From NCBI RefSeq assembly GCF_002995495.1, contig NZ_PVZV01000011.1, positions 224,942 through 288,941 of the forward strand: DNA of 64,000 bases, in the 5' to 3' direction. The DNA is from Actinocorallia populi. GTDB lineage: Bacteria > Actinomycetota > Actinomycetes > Streptosporangiales > Streptosporangiaceae. A model generated the notes under the pieces. It was not told where the DNA came from. It worked only from the letters and a program-made list of their open reading frames with translations, and did no database searches. Every line of letters starts with the position of its first letter. Within the stretch, counting starts at the first letter, position 1. A program made the translations under genes and the position numbers. Below, in pieces: positions 11,375 to 19,636 of the stretch.

Positions 11375-12434
11375 GTCGGCGTTCCCTCGGCTTGTTCTTC
11401 TGCTGCGTGGTGGTCGACGTCGATTGTGCACCCAACGGGAGTTCCTCGGCGCCGGGCTCCAGCCGCCAGGTGAGCTCCATGTCCAGCCCGTCCTCGCGCA
11501 GCCGCTCCTTGGCGGCCTCGAAGGCGTCGCACCACTCCCGTTCGCGCTCGGCGTCGCGGCGGCGGTCGTCCTCGCTCAGCGCCGGCCGGGTGCGCATCAT
11601 CTTGGCGCGCAGGGTGGAGTCGTCCAGCTGCATCCGGACGGCCTGGTCGGGCCAGGCGGAGCGGGTCAGCAGCAGCGATCCCTCCACGGGGACGAAGGTG
11701 GAGAAGCCGGTGTCGACCTGGTAGCCGAGTTCTTCGAAGGTCCGCGTGATGGTCGACAGGATGTACTGGCGCTCGGCCTCGGCCTGGGCGAGCCTGTCCT
11801 GCTCCAGCGCCCAGGCCTTGAGGCGCTCCCGCTCGGCCCTGACGTTCCGGCCCGCCTCCTGGACGCGCAGGCGCACCTCGGTGAGCATGGCCTCGGCCTC
11901 GGCGTCCGTGGTGGCCTGGGCGACGCGCTCGGCGGCCTCCCGAACATGGAGGCGGTCGGCTTCGGCGGTGTCGTGGGGGAGCCGGGAGAGGACGCGGGCG
12001 AGGTCTTCACCGCGGTTCGCAGGGGTCTTGAGCTCGCGGGCGGTGCGGCGCCCGAGCTCCTCGGCGAGGGCGCTCTCGGCACGGGCGAGCGCCTCGTCGG
12101 CGGCGGCGCACCAGGAGACGAGCGCTTCGTACTCCTCCTCACCGGTGAACTCCAGCTCGGCGGGGAGGGGAACGGCGGCGTGCTCCCGGCGCCGGACGTC
12201 GCCGAGCGCACGGATCCGGGCGTTGCGGTCGATGACCTCGCGCAGCGCACGCTCGTACCGTTCGACCTCGGCGAGCGCCTCGGCCCGCCCGCCCGCCTTC
12301 TTCTCGGCGAGCGCGGCCAGCACCTCGGCCGTCTTCGCCCCGGCTCCGGCGCCCGCGCCGAGCAGCCGGTTCATCCCCAGGCTGGCGATCACCGCGGCGT
12401 CCAGGACGATCTCCGCCTCCACGCCACTGCTCAA
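11364..12434 (-). CDS. Coiled-coil protein of the kinase/AAA operon, function unknown
   Basis: This protein of about 356 residues is rich in Ala, Glu and Arg, with long predicted helices (about residues 45-220, for example AEAEAMLTEVRLRVQEAG). A mixed domain follows, including ITRTFEELGYQVDTGFSTFV, and a basic Thr/Arg-rich tail ends it. I recognise no enzyme motif. The start is TTG at 12434 or GTG at 12422. Position between a kinase and an ATPase, with overlap into the ATPase, suggests a scaffold or client-presenting subunit. That role is inferred only from context. Confidence 0.8.
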   Translation of the reverse strand: MSSGVEAEIVLDAAVIASLGMNRLLGAGAGAGAKTAEVLAALAEKKAGGRAEALAEVERYERALREVIDRNARIRALGDVRRREHAAVPLPAELEFTGEEEYEALVSWCAAADEALARAESALAEELGRRTARELKTPANRGEDLARVLSRLPHDTAEADRLHVREAAERVAQATTDAEAEAMLTEVRLRVQEAGRNVRAERERLKAWALEQDRLAQAEAERQYILSTITRTFEELGYQVDTGFSTFVPVEGSLLLTRSAWPDQAVRMQLDDSTLRAKMMRTRPALSEDDRRRDAEREREWCDAFEAAKERLREDGLDMELTWRLEPGAEELPLGAQSTSTTTQQKNKPRERRREH

Positions 12435-12473
12435 CTAGTGCCCCTTCCCGGTGCGCCCCGCATGCGTGCGGAG

Positions 12474-14036
12474 TCAGCCTTCTATGACTTCCCTGCGGCG
12501 CGCGGAGTTCGCCTCACGCCACCGATGGCTTCGCATACCCCCGCCGAGCGCGTGCCCGACGGTCGCCACCGCGACCAGCAGCAACCACAACAACCAGGCC
12601 AGCGAGCTGAGGATCGAGACCAGCACGAGCAGCATCAGCACGGGGATCATCGCCGCCAGCAACGCGACCCCGCATCCGCGCGCACCCGTCCGCCGTGCCG
12701 TGTTCGACACCGCCTGCGACGTCTTGGACAGCCCGCCGCTGAGGACCCTGCCGCCCTTGGCCAGCGCCGCCCACGGCCCCCCCGCGAGGTAGTCGGCACC
12801 CTGCTGCTGGGCGAGCGCGAGCTCCACGGCGGCCGAGACGAGCCAGGCGCCCGCCCCCACGAGCAGCATCAGCCCGAGCGGCACGGCCGAGGCCCGCTGC
12901 ACGCCTCCGACACCGGCCGTCTCACCCGGCTGGGCCTGCCCGGCCATCGCCGAGACGGCGAAGCTCCCGGCGCTCCACAGCGCCAGGAAGGCCAGCGACC
13001 ACAGGACCGCCCTGACCCGTGCCGCGTTCCGTCCGGCCTTCCTCTTGCCCTCCTGCTGCTCCCACAGCGCTGCCCTGCCCTCGGCCCGGTAGGCGTCCGC
13101 GGCCGCGTCCACGTCGGCGGGCAGCCGCGCGGGGGCCGGCGGGGCCTGCGGCGGCACGTACGGCTCCGCGGCCTCCTCCTGGACGGCGGGGGTCCCGCCC
13201 CGCAGCCATTCCGCGATCTGCGCGTACCCCCACCGCCGGCGCGGGTCCCGCGTGAGCAGCCCCTGGCAGAGCAGCCGCAGGTGCGGGTCCTGCACGTCGT
13301 CGTTCTCGATGGCCCGCGTGGCCAAGTGGTCCACGACCACGGTCTCGCTCAGCCCGTCGAACGGCCTCCGCCCGGTGATGAGCTCACGCGCGATCATCCC
13401 GAGCGACCACCAGTCCCGCGCCGGCGACACCTGCCCCGACAACGACTCCGGCGCCGCGTAGGCGAGCGTCCGGGAGGAGGAGGCGAACACCACGCTCTGC
13501 TCCAGCACCCGGCTGAGCCCGAAGTCGGTGATGACGAGCTCGCTCCCGCGCACCAGCACGTTCTCGGGCTTGAGGTCACGGTGCACGATGCCCGCGTCGT
13601 GCAGCGCCTTCAGCCCTTCGGCGAGCTGCGCCACGGCCGCGGTCGGGTCCACCCGCCTGGCCCGCGCCAGCCCCCGCAGGCTCCCCTCGGGCAGGTACTC
13701 GAGGATCTCGTAGTCCCGGCCGTCCGCGTGCCCGGTCTCCAGCACCCTGACCACATTCCGCGACGAGAGCCGCGGCAGCATCTCCCATACTTCCCGGTCG
13801 GCCGAGTACCCCCGCCGGTAGATCTTGACGACGTACCGCCCGGCCTCTCCGCCGTGCTCCCGCACCAGCAGCAGGTCGGACTCCGCTCCCTGGACGGGCA
13901 GCTCCCCCTCGACGGCGAACCGTGATCCGAGCGCCCCCGGCAACCGCACCAGGGAGTCTCCTCCCGCCTGCTGCGCCCCCGGCGCATCCCGGCTGGTGAC
14001 TCCCGGATCCCGTCGCGTCCACTGCGGGTCGTCCAC
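12474..14036 (-). CDS. Membrane Ser/Thr protein kinase heading the AAA/radical SAM/FHA operon
   Basis: This is a 520-residue protein. Residues about 40-300 form a Hanks-type kinase: a Lys in RYVVKIYRRG, catalytic loop IVHRDLKPENV, metal-binding ITDFGLSR and an APE-like AAPES. A Pro/Ala linker is followed by four membrane helices in the C-terminal 170 residues. There is no extracellular PASTA-type sensor, so any signal is likely sensed in the membrane or cytoplasm. The start is GTG at 14036. The next gene begins about 40 bp downstream; all five genes point the same way with overlaps after that, so this is the operon leader. Confidence 0.92.
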   Translation of the reverse strand: MDDPQWTRRDPGVTSRDAPGAQQAGGDSLVRLPGALGSRFAVEGELPVQGAESDLLLVREHGGEAGRYVVKIYRRGYSADREVWEMLPRLSSRNVVRVLETGHADGRDYEILEYLPEGSLRGLARARRVDPTAAVAQLAEGLKALHDAGIVHRDLKPENVLVRGSELVITDFGLSRVLEQSVVFASSSRTLAYAAPESLSGQVSPARDWWSLGMIARELITGRRPFDGLSETVVVDHLATRAIENDDVQDPHLRLLCQGLLTRDPRRRWGYAQIAEWLRGGTPAVQEEAAEPYVPPQAPPAPARLPADVDAAADAYRAEGRAALWEQQEGKRKAGRNAARVRAVLWSLAFLALWSAGSFAVSAMAGQAQPGETAGVGGVQRASAVPLGLMLLVGAGAWLVSAAVELALAQQQGADYLAGGPWAALAKGGRVLSGGLSKTSQAVSNTARRTGARGCGVALLAAMIPVLMLLVLVSILSSLAWLLWLLLVAVATVGHALGGGMRSHRWREANSARRREVIEG

Positions 14037-14175
14037 GCCGCGAGCCTACCGCCCCCGAACCCGGACGCACCCGGCACGACCGCTCCCAGCCGGACTGTGT
14101 TGTGTCACCACGGCCCGGCCGGCGGCCGCACCGCGCTGTACGGCCACCTGACGCCGGGACGGCCGGCGCGGCCGG

Positions 14176-14715
14176 TCAGCTCAGCGCCCACTCCCCGGTC
14201 TGGGGGGCCATGCCGCTGTCCAGCGTGATCTGCAGGGCCGCGGGCTTGACGTTCTTGGGCATCTCGAAGACGAGGTAGCCCTTGCGGCTCTTCCCGGGCG
14301 CCATCTTCACCAGGTCCACGAGCGGCCCCGCCGCGATCTCGGTGACGAGGATCGTGTTGTACTCCTGCCCCTCGGCGTCCAGGAGGACCGACCCGTTGGT
14401 GAGGGCGTCGTCGTAGACCACGGTGCCGACGTTCTCCAACGCGAGCCGCACGCCGACGAAACGCTGCCCCTTCTTGGTGGGCTTGGACCCGTCGGTGGCC
14501 TTGACGGCCTTGGGGGCCTTGAGCACGGTGACCGCGATCTTCAGATTCTCGTCGGTGCCCTTCAGCGTGATCTTGTCGCCCACCTTCGCGGCCTCCTGCT
14601 TCTTGTGCTGCGATCCGTTATCGGTCCCGTCCGGACTGGTCGTCACTTCGGAGGCGGCGCATCCGGACGAACCCAGCACGAGCGCGGCGGCCAAGACGGC
14701 AAGGGACTTCTTCAT
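14176..14715 (-). CDS. Lipoprotein with a DUF4352-like beta-sandwich domain
   Basis: This 179-residue protein has a type II signal peptide: MKKSLAVLAAALVLG followed by lipobox SSGC. A short charged linker leads to an immunoglobulin-like DUF4352-type domain containing KGQRFVGVRLALENVG and the closing LVFEMPK. Such lipoproteins sit on the outer face of the membrane and may bind ligands; none is known here. A GGAGAG ribosome site lies 6 nt before the ATG at 14715. It is a single gene, convergent to nothing and divergent from the RsbW-like gene. Confidence 0.88.
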   Translation of the reverse strand: MKKSLAVLAAALVLGSSGCAASEVTTSPDGTDNGSQHKKQEAAKVGDKITLKGTDENLKIAVTVLKAPKAVKATDGSKPTKKGQRFVGVRLALENVGTVVYDDALTNGSVLLDAEGQEYNTILVTEIAAGPLVDLVKMAPGKSRKGYLVFEMPKNVKPAALQITLDSGMAPQTGEWALS

Positions 14716-15107
14716 CGGAACTCTCCAGACCACGGTCAATGTCAACGTCTGAGCAGGCCGATTCTGGAGCGTTCCGGATGAACGACCTGTGCTGGTTGAC
14801 GCAAATAGGTCAATTTCGATTTCCTGGCTTGTTTGACAGAATCCCGCAATTTGTCCACGGGAACTCCGTCCGCCGACCCGGTTCCCCGAGTCGCTCCGGG
14901 ATCCGGAGGCCCGCACGCGGCAGGGTCGGATGTCCGGTTCTCTGGTCGGTCTCCTGTTTCCGACTTCCTTTCGAGAAAGTCCGGATCGGCGTCCGTTCGA
15001 GTTCACCCACGTGTTCTCTCGGCGTTCCTTGTCGGGATGTTCCGGGCGGCTCATACTCGAGGGCAGTTCGCTGATACGGGATCGTGTGACGAAGGAAGCC
15101 GGGGGCG
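14716..15107. other. 392-bp divergent intergenic region with an AT-richer patch
   Basis: Between the lipoprotein (minus) and the RsbW-like gene (plus), bases about 14740-14870 are noticeably less GC-rich. On the plus strand they carry TTGACG near 14798 and TTGACA near 14833, which could be -35 elements. I cannot pair either with a convincing -10. No gene is seen. Confidence 0.4.
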
Positions 15108-15524
15108 ATGTCCTGTCCAGGGCAGGGTGGTGCCGACAGGGAGACCGACTGCGTGCGTTTCGCCGCCTCGCCCGCTTCGGTGGGGTCGGCGCGGCGGCTG
15201 GTGCGGGCGCGGCTGCCGTCGTGGGGGCTGGAGGATCTCGTGGACGCCTGCGCGCTCGTGGTCAGCGAATGCGCCACGAACAGCGTCCGCGCCACGGAGG
15301 GCGACGGTGAGTCCGCGTTCGTCGTCGTCCGGCTCAGGCTCACCCCCACGCAGCTCTTCGCCGAGATCGACGACGCCTCTCCCGCGCCGCCCGTCACCAG
15401 AAGGGCGGGGGAGGACGCCGAGGATGGCAGGGGCCTGTTCCTCGTCGCGGAGTACGCCGACCAGTGGGGCTGGTATCCGACCACCGGCGGTAAACGCGTC
15501 TACGCCGCGTGGAACCTCTGCTGA
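15108..15524 (+). CDS. RsbW/SpoIIAB-like histidine-kinase-type ATPase (anti-sigma or phosphatase-partner type)
   Basis: This 138-residue single HATPase_c domain has the N-box VVSECATNSV (about residues 51-60) and G-box GRGLFLVAEYADQWG. There is no receiver or DHp domain. Stand-alone proteins of this kind are numerous in actinomycetes and usually act as anti-sigma factors or protein kinases of anti-anti-sigma factors. No sigma or STAS gene is adjacent, so the partner is unknown. Confidence 0.88.
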   Translation: MSCPGQGGADRETDCVRFAASPASVGSARRLVRARLPSWGLEDLVDACALVVSECATNSVRATEGDGESAFVVVRLRLTPTQLFAEIDDASPAPPVTRRAGEDAEDGRGLFLVAEYADQWGWYPTTGGKRVYAAWNLC

Positions 15525-15561
15525 ACGGCTGCGGGCACCGGGACGCGGAGAGAGAGGGCGT

Positions 15562-16212
15562 TCAGCTCTCGAGGAGGCCGGACTCCCAGGCCCAGGCGGC
15601 GATCTCCACGCGGTTGCGGGCGGGGAGCTTGGCCTGCACGTTCCCCAGGTGCGTCTTCACCGTGCCGGCCGTGACGGAGAGCGCGGCGGCGATCTCCGCG
15701 TTGGTGAGCCCCCTGGCCACGAGCCGCACGACCTCCGTCTCCCGGGACGACAGCTCCACCTGCGGCTTCCGCGGCACGGGCTTCGTGCGCTGGAATCTGC
15801 GCAGCAGCCGCAGGGTGATGGACGGGCTGATGAGCGCATCGCCCGACGCGGCGGCGCGGACGGCCTCCACCAGCAGGGCGGGCCCGGCGTCCTTGAGGAT
15901 GAAGCCGTGCGCTCCGCCGTGCAGCGCGCGGTGGACGTACTCGTCGTCGTCGAAGGTCGTCACCATGACGACCCTCGGCGGGGCGACGGCACCGGGCCGG
16001 TTGAGCAGGCGCAGCGCCTCCAGGCCGTCCAGGCGGGGCATGCGGATGTCCATGAGCACCACGTCGGGGCGGTGCCGGGCGGCCAGCTCCACCGCCTGCA
16101 CGCCGTCCTCGGCCTCCGCGACGACCTCGATGCCGTCCTCGGCGGCGAGGATCATCCCGAAGCCGGTGCGGACCATGGCCTGGTCGTCGGCGATCATCAC
16201 CCGGACCGTCAC
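15562..16212 (-). CDS. NarL/LuxR-family response regulator
   Basis: This 216-residue protein has a receiver domain with D9/D10 and phospho-acceptor D55 (VVLMDIRMP). A LuxR helix-turn-helix lies at about 152-210, with SSRETEVVRLVARGLTN and GTVKTHLGNV. It starts with GTG at 16212, overlapping the stop of the sensor kinase by 4 bp, so the pair is co-translated. The target genes are unknown; the divergent VanZ gene is one candidate. Confidence 0.95.
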   Translation of the reverse strand: MTVRVMIADDQAMVRTGFGMILAAEDGIEVVAEAEDGVQAVELAARHRPDVVLMDIRMPRLDGLEALRLLNRPGAVAPPRVVMVTTFDDDEYVHRALHGGAHGFILKDAGPALLVEAVRAAASGDALISPSITLRLLRRFQRTKPVPRKPQVELSSRETEVVRLVARGLTNAEIAAALSVTAGTVKTHLGNVQAKLPARNRVEIAAWAWESGLLES

Positions 16213-17351
16213 GGGGCGCCCTCCACCGGAAGGGACGCCTCGACGGCCCAGCCGCCGTCCGGTCCGGGCCCCGCCCGCAACGTGCCGCCGACCATGGACA
16301 CCCTCTCCTCCAGTCCTTTGAGCCCGAACCCTCCGCCCGTGCCGTGCCGCCGCCGGCCGTCGTCGTGCACCCGCACGGCCACCCGGTCCGGGGCGCGGTC
16401 CACCAGGACCTCGACGGCCGTGCAGTCGAGCCCGTGCTTGCGCACGTTCGTCAGCGCCTCCATGACCACCCGGTGCACGGTCCCGGCCACCTCCGGAGGG
16501 AGCTCCCCGCTCCCTCCCCGTGCGGTGAAATGCGCCTTCACCCCGCCGGGCAGGGAGAAACCCCCGACGAGGGAACGCACCGAGGCCATATCCGGCGACG
16601 CCGTACGCGAGAGGCCTTCGCCGGACTCCCGCAGCATTCCCACCATGCGGCGCATCGACGTCAGGGTCTGGGCCCCGGCCCGTTCGATCTCCTCCAGCGC
16701 GGGCAGGACGAGTTCCGGCCTCTTCGCCGCGATGGTACGCGCCCCCTGCGCCTGTACGACGATGCCCGTCACATGGTGGGCGACGAAGTCGTGCAGGTCC
16801 CGGGCGAACTCGGCGCGCTGCTCCAGCCGCACGGTCTCCTCCCGCCGCCGCCTGTCCGCCGCGAACAGCCGCCCGGCGAGCCCCGCACCCAGCGCCATCA
16901 TCGCGACCAGCGCGAGGAACAATGCGAGGACCACCCCGGTCTCCTGTACCCCGACCGCCATCGGCCGCAGCACGATCGCCGCGACCAGCACCGGAACGGC
17001 CAGGACGGTGCCCGCCGGAGCACCACGCCACGCGACGAGTGCCAGCAGGACGAGCAGAACGGCCGGCTCGGTGAACCCGAACGCGTCCGATGCCTCGGAT
17101 CCGGGCCCCGAAACGGAACGAAGGACAGCCGTCCCGGCCAACGACACCAGCCCGGCCGCACAAGAAGCCACCGACAGGCCGCGGCCTTCCCGAGGCCAGG
17201 AGATGAGGAGGATCACGGCGGACGCCGCTGCGAGCCCCAGCTTGATCTCGCCCGCGAAGCCCCGGAACAGGTCGAACCGGAGGTCGATCAGTGCTCCGGA
17301 ACCCGCCAGGACCACCGTCAGCACCGCGGTGAGCCGTCCTCCAGATCTCAT
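16209..17351 (-). CDS. NarL-type sensor histidine kinase
   Basis: This protein of about 380 residues has roughly five or six membrane helices in the first 190 residues and little extracytoplasmic sequence. A HisKA_3 dimerisation helix follows with the phospho-acceptor His in EFARDLHDFVAHHVTG, then an HATPase domain (NVRKHG, DDGRRRHGTGGGFGLKGL). Membrane-embedded sensors of this type often respond to envelope stress or antibiotics. I chose the ATG at 17351 (MRSGGRLTAVL), which places the first helix directly after the start. Confidence 0.93.
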   Translation of the reverse strand: MRSGGRLTAVLTVVLAGSGALIDLRFDLFRGFAGEIKLGLAAASAVILLISWPREGRGLSVASCAAGLVSLAGTAVLRSVSGPGSEASDAFGFTEPAVLLVLLALVAWRGAPAGTVLAVPVLVAAIVLRPMAVGVQETGVVLALFLALVAMMALGAGLAGRLFAADRRRREETVRLEQRAEFARDLHDFVAHHVTGIVVQAQGARTIAAKRPELVLPALEEIERAGAQTLTSMRRMVGMLRESGEGLSRTASPDMASVRSLVGGFSLPGGVKAHFTARGGSGELPPEVAGTVHRVVMEALTNVRKHGLDCTAVEVLVDRAPDRVAVRVHDDGRRRHGTGGGFGLKGLEERVSMVGGTLRAGPGPDGGWAVEASLPVEGAP

Positions 17352-17500
17352 GCCGGTGAGGCTAACCGCATTCCGCAGGTCAGCGGCTCTGCCGAAAGTC
17401 GTAGCGCAGGTGAGAGAGCTCGCTCTTTCGGGAGATCCGGAGCGAGAGGCCACCGGCCGAGACTCATCGGCGACAAGGTTCCCGAACCAAGGTTCACACG

Positions 17501-18115
17501 ATGAAGAACTTCGATTTCGAGCTCGATTCCACATTCGTTCTGGGGCCGCTCCTGGTCGCCTTCTGCGTCCTCACGGTCGTGCGCGCCGTCCGGAGGCGCC
17601 CCGGCTGGACGGGCGGGCACGCCGCCGTCCGCCTCGTGGCGGCCTGCTACGCGGCGGCCGTCCTCGACCTCACGATCTTCCCGATCGCCATCACCTATGG
17701 CGAGTACGCCAACCAGACACCCTGGTACGAACTCGTCAACTTCATTCCGCTGCTCGTCGCCGACCTGACGTTCGTGCCCAACGTGGTCATGCTGCTGCCG
17801 CTGGGCTTCCTCCTCCCGCTCACGGCGGCCGGACCCGTCTCCTTGAAACGGGCCACGGGCCTGGCCTTCCTCGCCTCGCTCACCATCGAGGCGGCGCAGC
17901 TCCTGTGCTATCTGCTGTTCAACAACGGCCGCTCCGTCGACGTCAACGACCTGATCGCCAACACCCTCGGCGGCGCGCTCGGCTATCTGGCCTACCGTCT
18001 GGCGGCCCGCACGCCGTCCCTGAACGCCCTCCTGGGCCGCCTCACTCTGCCCGCCGCGGCCGAGGAGGGCCGGTCGACGCAGCCGAAGGCGAGCGTCGGT
18101 GAGACGGGAGGATGA
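17501..18115 (+). CDS. VanZ-family membrane protein
   Basis: This 204-residue protein has about five membrane helices and the VanZ pattern: acidic/aromatic NFIPL segment, NVVMLLPLGFLLPL and the C-terminal DVNDLIANTLGGALGYLAY. VanZ proteins are linked to low-level teicoplanin resistance and envelope functions. It is divergent from the NarL-type two-component system (150 bp between starts), a common arrangement that suggests regulation by it. Confidence 0.92.
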   Translation: MKNFDFELDSTFVLGPLLVAFCVLTVVRAVRRRPGWTGGHAAVRLVAACYAAAVLDLTIFPIAITYGEYANQTPWYELVNFIPLLVADLTFVPNVVMLLPLGFLLPLTAAGPVSLKRATGLAFLASLTIEAAQLLCYLLFNNGRSVDVNDLIANTLGGALGYLAYRLAARTPSLNALLGRLTLPAAAEEGRSTQPKASVGETGG

Positions 18116-18152
18116 GCGGGACTTCGAGGGGTGCGAGCGCCTTCAAAATGTT

Positions 18153-18182
18153 TTGTGCGGTGGATCGGCGTCTCCTTAAGAT
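18153..18182 (+). promoter_or_regulatory. Probable leaderless promoter of the phosphatase gene
   Basis: TTGTGC (18153-18158), an 18-bp spacer and TAAGAT (18177-18182) lie so that the -10 ends 6 nt before the ATG at 18189. The transcript would start at or next to the start codon. Confidence 0.6.
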
Positions 18183-18188
18183 CCCCCG

Positions 18189-19193
18189 ATGGGGCGCATC
18201 GTCATCGTGGGTGACATTCACGGCTGTTTCGAGGAACTGATCGAACTGCTGGAGAAGGTCGATCTCCGCCCGGACGATCTGCTGATCAGCGTCGGCGACC
18301 TGGTCGACCGCGGCCCGGATCCCGGCGGGGTGGTCGAGTACTTCCGGGAACGCCCGAACTCCGTCGTGCTGATGGGCAACCACGAGCGCAAGCACGTGCG
18401 GGGCGTCTTCTCCTACGCGCAGGAGATCACGCGCCTGCAGCTCGGCGACCGCTACGCCGAGACGGTCGACTGGATGCGGACGCTGCCCTACTACTTCGAG
18501 AACGAGCAGGTCCGCGTCGTCCACGCCGCGATGGTGCCCGGAGTCCCACTGGCGTCCCAGCGGGAGGAGGTCCTCTGCGGCTCGACGCGAGGGGAGCGGG
18601 AGCTGGCGGCGCTGTTCCCCGGCGGGCACTGGCACGACCACTACACCGACGCCGCACCGGTCGTGTTCGGCCACCACGTCACCGGGCGGGAACCGCTGAT
18701 CCGCGACGGACGGGTCTTCGGCCTCGACACCGGCGCCTGCCACGGCTGGAACCTGACCGCCCTGTGCGTCCCGGGATTCACGGTCCACGCGGTCCCGGCG
18801 CGCGCCGACCACTGGGCGGCCGCCAAACGCCGGTGGCAGCTGCCCGTCCTGAAGAGCAGGCCGTGGCGCGACCACACCTGGCAGGAACTGGATCAGGCGC
18901 TCGGGCGGCACTCCCCGTCCGCCGACGCCGACACCCGCCGCTGGCTGGAGGCGCTCGAAGCATGGGCCGCGGACCTGCGGTCGGGCTTCCCCGCCCTGGT
19001 CTCCGCGGCGCGGCGCACCGCCGGCGGGCTCACCGCGGACGAGCTGCGCCGGCACCCCGCGGCGCCGGTGCTGTTCCAGGCCCGCGACGGCCGCCTCGAC
19101 ACCACCGCCCTGGCCCGGCGCTGCCCGACGCCCGCCAGGACCATCGCCCTGGCGGCGGCACTGGGCCTGACCCTGCCCGGCCCTCCCGGCTGA
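18189..19193 (+). CDS. Calcineurin-like metallophosphoesterase (PrpE/ApaH type)
   Basis: This 334-residue protein has the metal-ligand motifs in order: GDIHG (about 8-12), GDLVDRG (about 37-43), GNHE (about 62-65), a later His in VVHAAM, and FGHHVTG. This is the PPP-family pattern used by protein phosphatases and dinucleoside tetraphosphate hydrolases. A C-terminal extension of about 120 residues after the catalytic core has no recognised motif. With several kinases in the window it could be a Ser/Thr phosphatase, but the substrate is not readable. Confidence 0.9.
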   Translation: MGRIVIVGDIHGCFEELIELLEKVDLRPDDLLISVGDLVDRGPDPGGVVEYFRERPNSVVLMGNHERKHVRGVFSYAQEITRLQLGDRYAETVDWMRTLPYYFENEQVRVVHAAMVPGVPLASQREEVLCGSTRGERELAALFPGGHWHDHYTDAAPVVFGHHVTGREPLIRDGRVFGLDTGACHGWNLTALCVPGFTVHAVPARADHWAAAKRRWQLPVLKSRPWRDHTWQELDQALGRHSPSADADTRRWLEALEAWAADLRSGFPALVSAARRTAGGLTADELRRHPAAPVLFQARDGRLDTTALARRCPTPARTIALAAALGLTLPGPPG

Positions 19194-19200
19194 ACCGCCG

Positions 19201-19224
19201 CCCGGCCCGCCCTGCCGGGCCGGG
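19201..19224 (+). terminator. Hairpin after the phosphatase gene
   Basis: A 9-bp stem CCCGGCCCG (19201-19209) pairs with CGGGCCGGG (19216-19224) across a 6-nt loop, 7 bp past the stop. There is no T-tract. Confidence 0.55.
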
Positions 19225-19636
19225 AGCGGGACGGCTGGCTCCGTGCTCCTTCGCCCGCCCGGGGCCGCCCCGCCGCCCGGGGCGATGACGGGCCCCTCAG
19301 TGATCTCGGCGACTCGGGGAAGGCCGGTTCGGGAACGCTCCGTGTGAACGGCTCGCGTCGACCGACACAAGTGCCGCATTTCGCGGTTCCCGTTCGACGT
19401 ACGGATCCCCGAAATCCGTCCGCCATGGCGGTGGCCGACTCGTTCGGAAACGCGCCGTTCTCGTCGCCACTTTCAAGGTATAGCGGCACCGGGGGCTTGC
19501 GGCAAGACCCCGGTGCCGTCGCAGAATCGGGGTCCTTGAGCCGGGCCGGCACGGAAAGCGCCGGTCGCATGCAGATGCGGGCTCTCATTCACCATGCGGT
19601 CATTCAGGCCGTGATCGGAAATCAGGGAGAATCCAC
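19225..19636. other. 412-bp intergenic region upstream of the glycosyltransferase
   Basis: I see no convincing gene. Codon usage breaks down here and short open frames lack family resemblance. A GGGAG ribosome site at about 19626 serves the glycosyltransferase. No clear promoter was identified. Confidence 0.4.

Noticed and set aside
9668..11473. Long plus-strand open frame opposite the AAA+ gene
   Set aside because: Its product is Val/Asp/Gly/Arg-rich with no domain; the opposite strand encodes clear Walker motifs. GC bias keeps antisense frames open.
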